Source: Panopea generosa
Taxonomy: Eukaryota > Mollusca > Bivalvia > Adapedonta > Hiatellidae
Direction of reading: 5' to 3'
Length of the DNA: 64,000 bases
NCBI GenBank assembly: GCA_029582155.1
Contig: CM055900.1
Location: 49,090,736 to 49,154,735, forward strand
Shown: positions 62,978 to 64,000 of the stretch, one piece after another
Layout of the letters: each line of letters opens with the position of its first letter
How positions within the stretch are numbered: position 1 is the stretch's first letter
Translations under genes and position numbers: made by a program
The notes under the pieces: model-generated
The model's input: only the letters and a program-made list of their open reading frames with translations
Told to the model about the DNA's origin: nothing
The model's database searches: none

Positions 62978-64000
62978 GTTCTGTGGTACACAATGTCCAA
63001 ACGTGTCCTGTGGAACTCGATGTACATAACCTGTTCCATGGAACACGATGTACAAAACCTGTCCTGTGGAACACAATGTACAAAACATGTCCTGTGGAAC
63101 ACAATGTACAAAACCTGTTCTGTGGAACACAATGTACAAAACATGTTCAGTGGAACAAAATGTACAAAACATGTTCTGTGGAACACAATGTACAAAACAT
63201 GTCCTGTGGAACACAATGTACAAAACATGATCTGTGGAACACAATGTACAAAACCTGTCCTGTGGAACACGATGTACAAAACCTGTACTGTGGAAAACAA
63301 GGTACAAAAACCTGTTTTGTGGAACACAATGTACAAAACATGTCCTGTGGAACACAATGTACAAAACATGTCCTGTGGAACACAATGTACAAAAACTGTT
63401 CTGAAGAACACAATGTACAAAACATTTCCTTTGAAACACGATGTTCAAAACATGTCCTGTGGAACACAATGTACAAAACATGTCCTGTGGAACGCAATGT
63501 ACAGAACACAATGTACAAAACCTGTTCTGTGGAACACAATGTACAAATCATGTCCTGTGGAACTCAATGTACAAAACATGACCCGTGGAAGACAATGTAC
63601 ATAACCTGTCCTGTAGAACAAAATGTAAAAAACATGTCCTGTGGAACACAATGAACAAAACACGTCCTGTGGAACACAATGTACAAAACATGTCCTGTGG
63701 AACACAATGTACACAACATGTCCTGTGGAACACAATGTACAAACCTTGTTCTGTGGAACAAAATGTACAAAACATGTTCTGGAACTCGATGTACAAAACC
63801 TGTTCTTTGAACACAATGTCAAAACGTGTTTTATGGAACACATTGTACAAAACCTGTTCTGTTGAACTCAATGTACAAAACATGTTCTGCGGAACACAAT
63901 GTCAAAACCTGTTCTATGGAAGACATTGTAAAAAACATGTCCTGTGGAACACAATGTACAAAACCTGTCCTGTGGAACACAATATACAAAACATGTCCTG
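62978..64000. repeat. second copy of a ~1-kb block in the 28-bp satellite
   Basis: gttctgtggtaca (60285 and 62978) and gttctgaagaacac (60705 and 63398) share an offset of 2693 bp. Further on, ttgaacacaatgtcaaaacg is at 61281 and 63807, an offset of 2526, so about six units (167 bp) were lost between the copies. Confidence 0.75.

Larger units (their letters stand above)
57535..64000. repeat. 28-bp satellite, more than 200 copies, open to the right
   Basis: The unit is gtacaaaacatgttctgtgg then aacacaat (28 bp). Main variants are catgtcctg, cctgttctg and cagtggaac. Three units make 84 bp, so open frames repeat with a 28-residue period in all frames of both strands (for example NMFCGTQCTKHV). 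They are not genes. The unit holds the palindromes TGTACA and ACATGT and the arms TGTG/CACA. The array continues past the window end. Confidence 0.96.

Noticed and set aside
57434..64000. Dozens of Cys-rich open frames with a 28-residue period, superficially like secreted cysteine-repeat proteins.
   Set aside because: The same 28-bp satellite is open in several frames of both strands at once; no start, signal peptide or promoter is consistently associated.

Overview
This window is animal genomic DNA, most likely from a bivalve mollusc. The evidence is spliced genes with GT-AG introns, AT-rich intergenic DNA, many tRNA-derived SINE copies, abundant micro- and minisatellites, and a secreted chitin-binding plus LamG-like protein of the Pif type found in mollusc shell matrix. 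The species cannot be named from sequence alone. No bacterial, CRISPR or phage features were seen. One 500-base run of N (23574-24073) is an assembly gap.

Only two protein-coding genes can be supported. (1) A KCTD1/KCTD15-type BTB protein on the + strand is split over two coding exons, 4915-5081 and 18847-19468. They join in phase across a 13.8 kb intron into a 262-residue protein close in length to human KCTD1. About three quarters of that intron is tandem repeat: a trinucleotide-type array (5521-6790), a 63-bp minisatellite of about 100 copies (7430-13960), and a 12-bp/43-bp array (15841-18560). (2) A 403-residue secreted Pif-like protein on the - strand (38045-39256) has an intronless coding region. 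A 5' UTR exon and TATA box about 2.8 kb upstream are predicted. A broken fragment of the same gene family lies at 43900-44060. The two genes show no functional link.

Layout: 1-4800, intergenic DNA with SINEs, palindromic repeats and a 35-bp array of Pol III B-box-like motifs. 4800-19470, the KCTD gene. 19470-22300, a SINE cluster and a graded GACA/GGCA/GGACA microsatellite. 22300-29540, the gap, a ~155-bp tandem repeat and a ~306-bp element with long terminal inverted repeats. 29540-31980, a 90-bp higher-order satellite that appears to derive from a SINE. 32000-37200, interspersed repeats. 37800-42210, the Pif-like gene. 42880-57500, mostly non-coding DNA with interspersed repeats and a degenerate satellite (48000-48950). 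57535 to the end, a 28-bp satellite of more than 200 copies that runs off the window.

The many long open frames in the satellites arise because repeat periods divisible by three (63 bp), or lacking stops in several frames (28 bp), stay open on both strands. I do not regard them as genes. The most interesting signals are the repeat-filled KCTD intron, the SINE-to-satellite conversion, the B-box array upstream of KCTD exon 1, and the internal segmental duplications inside the arrays.
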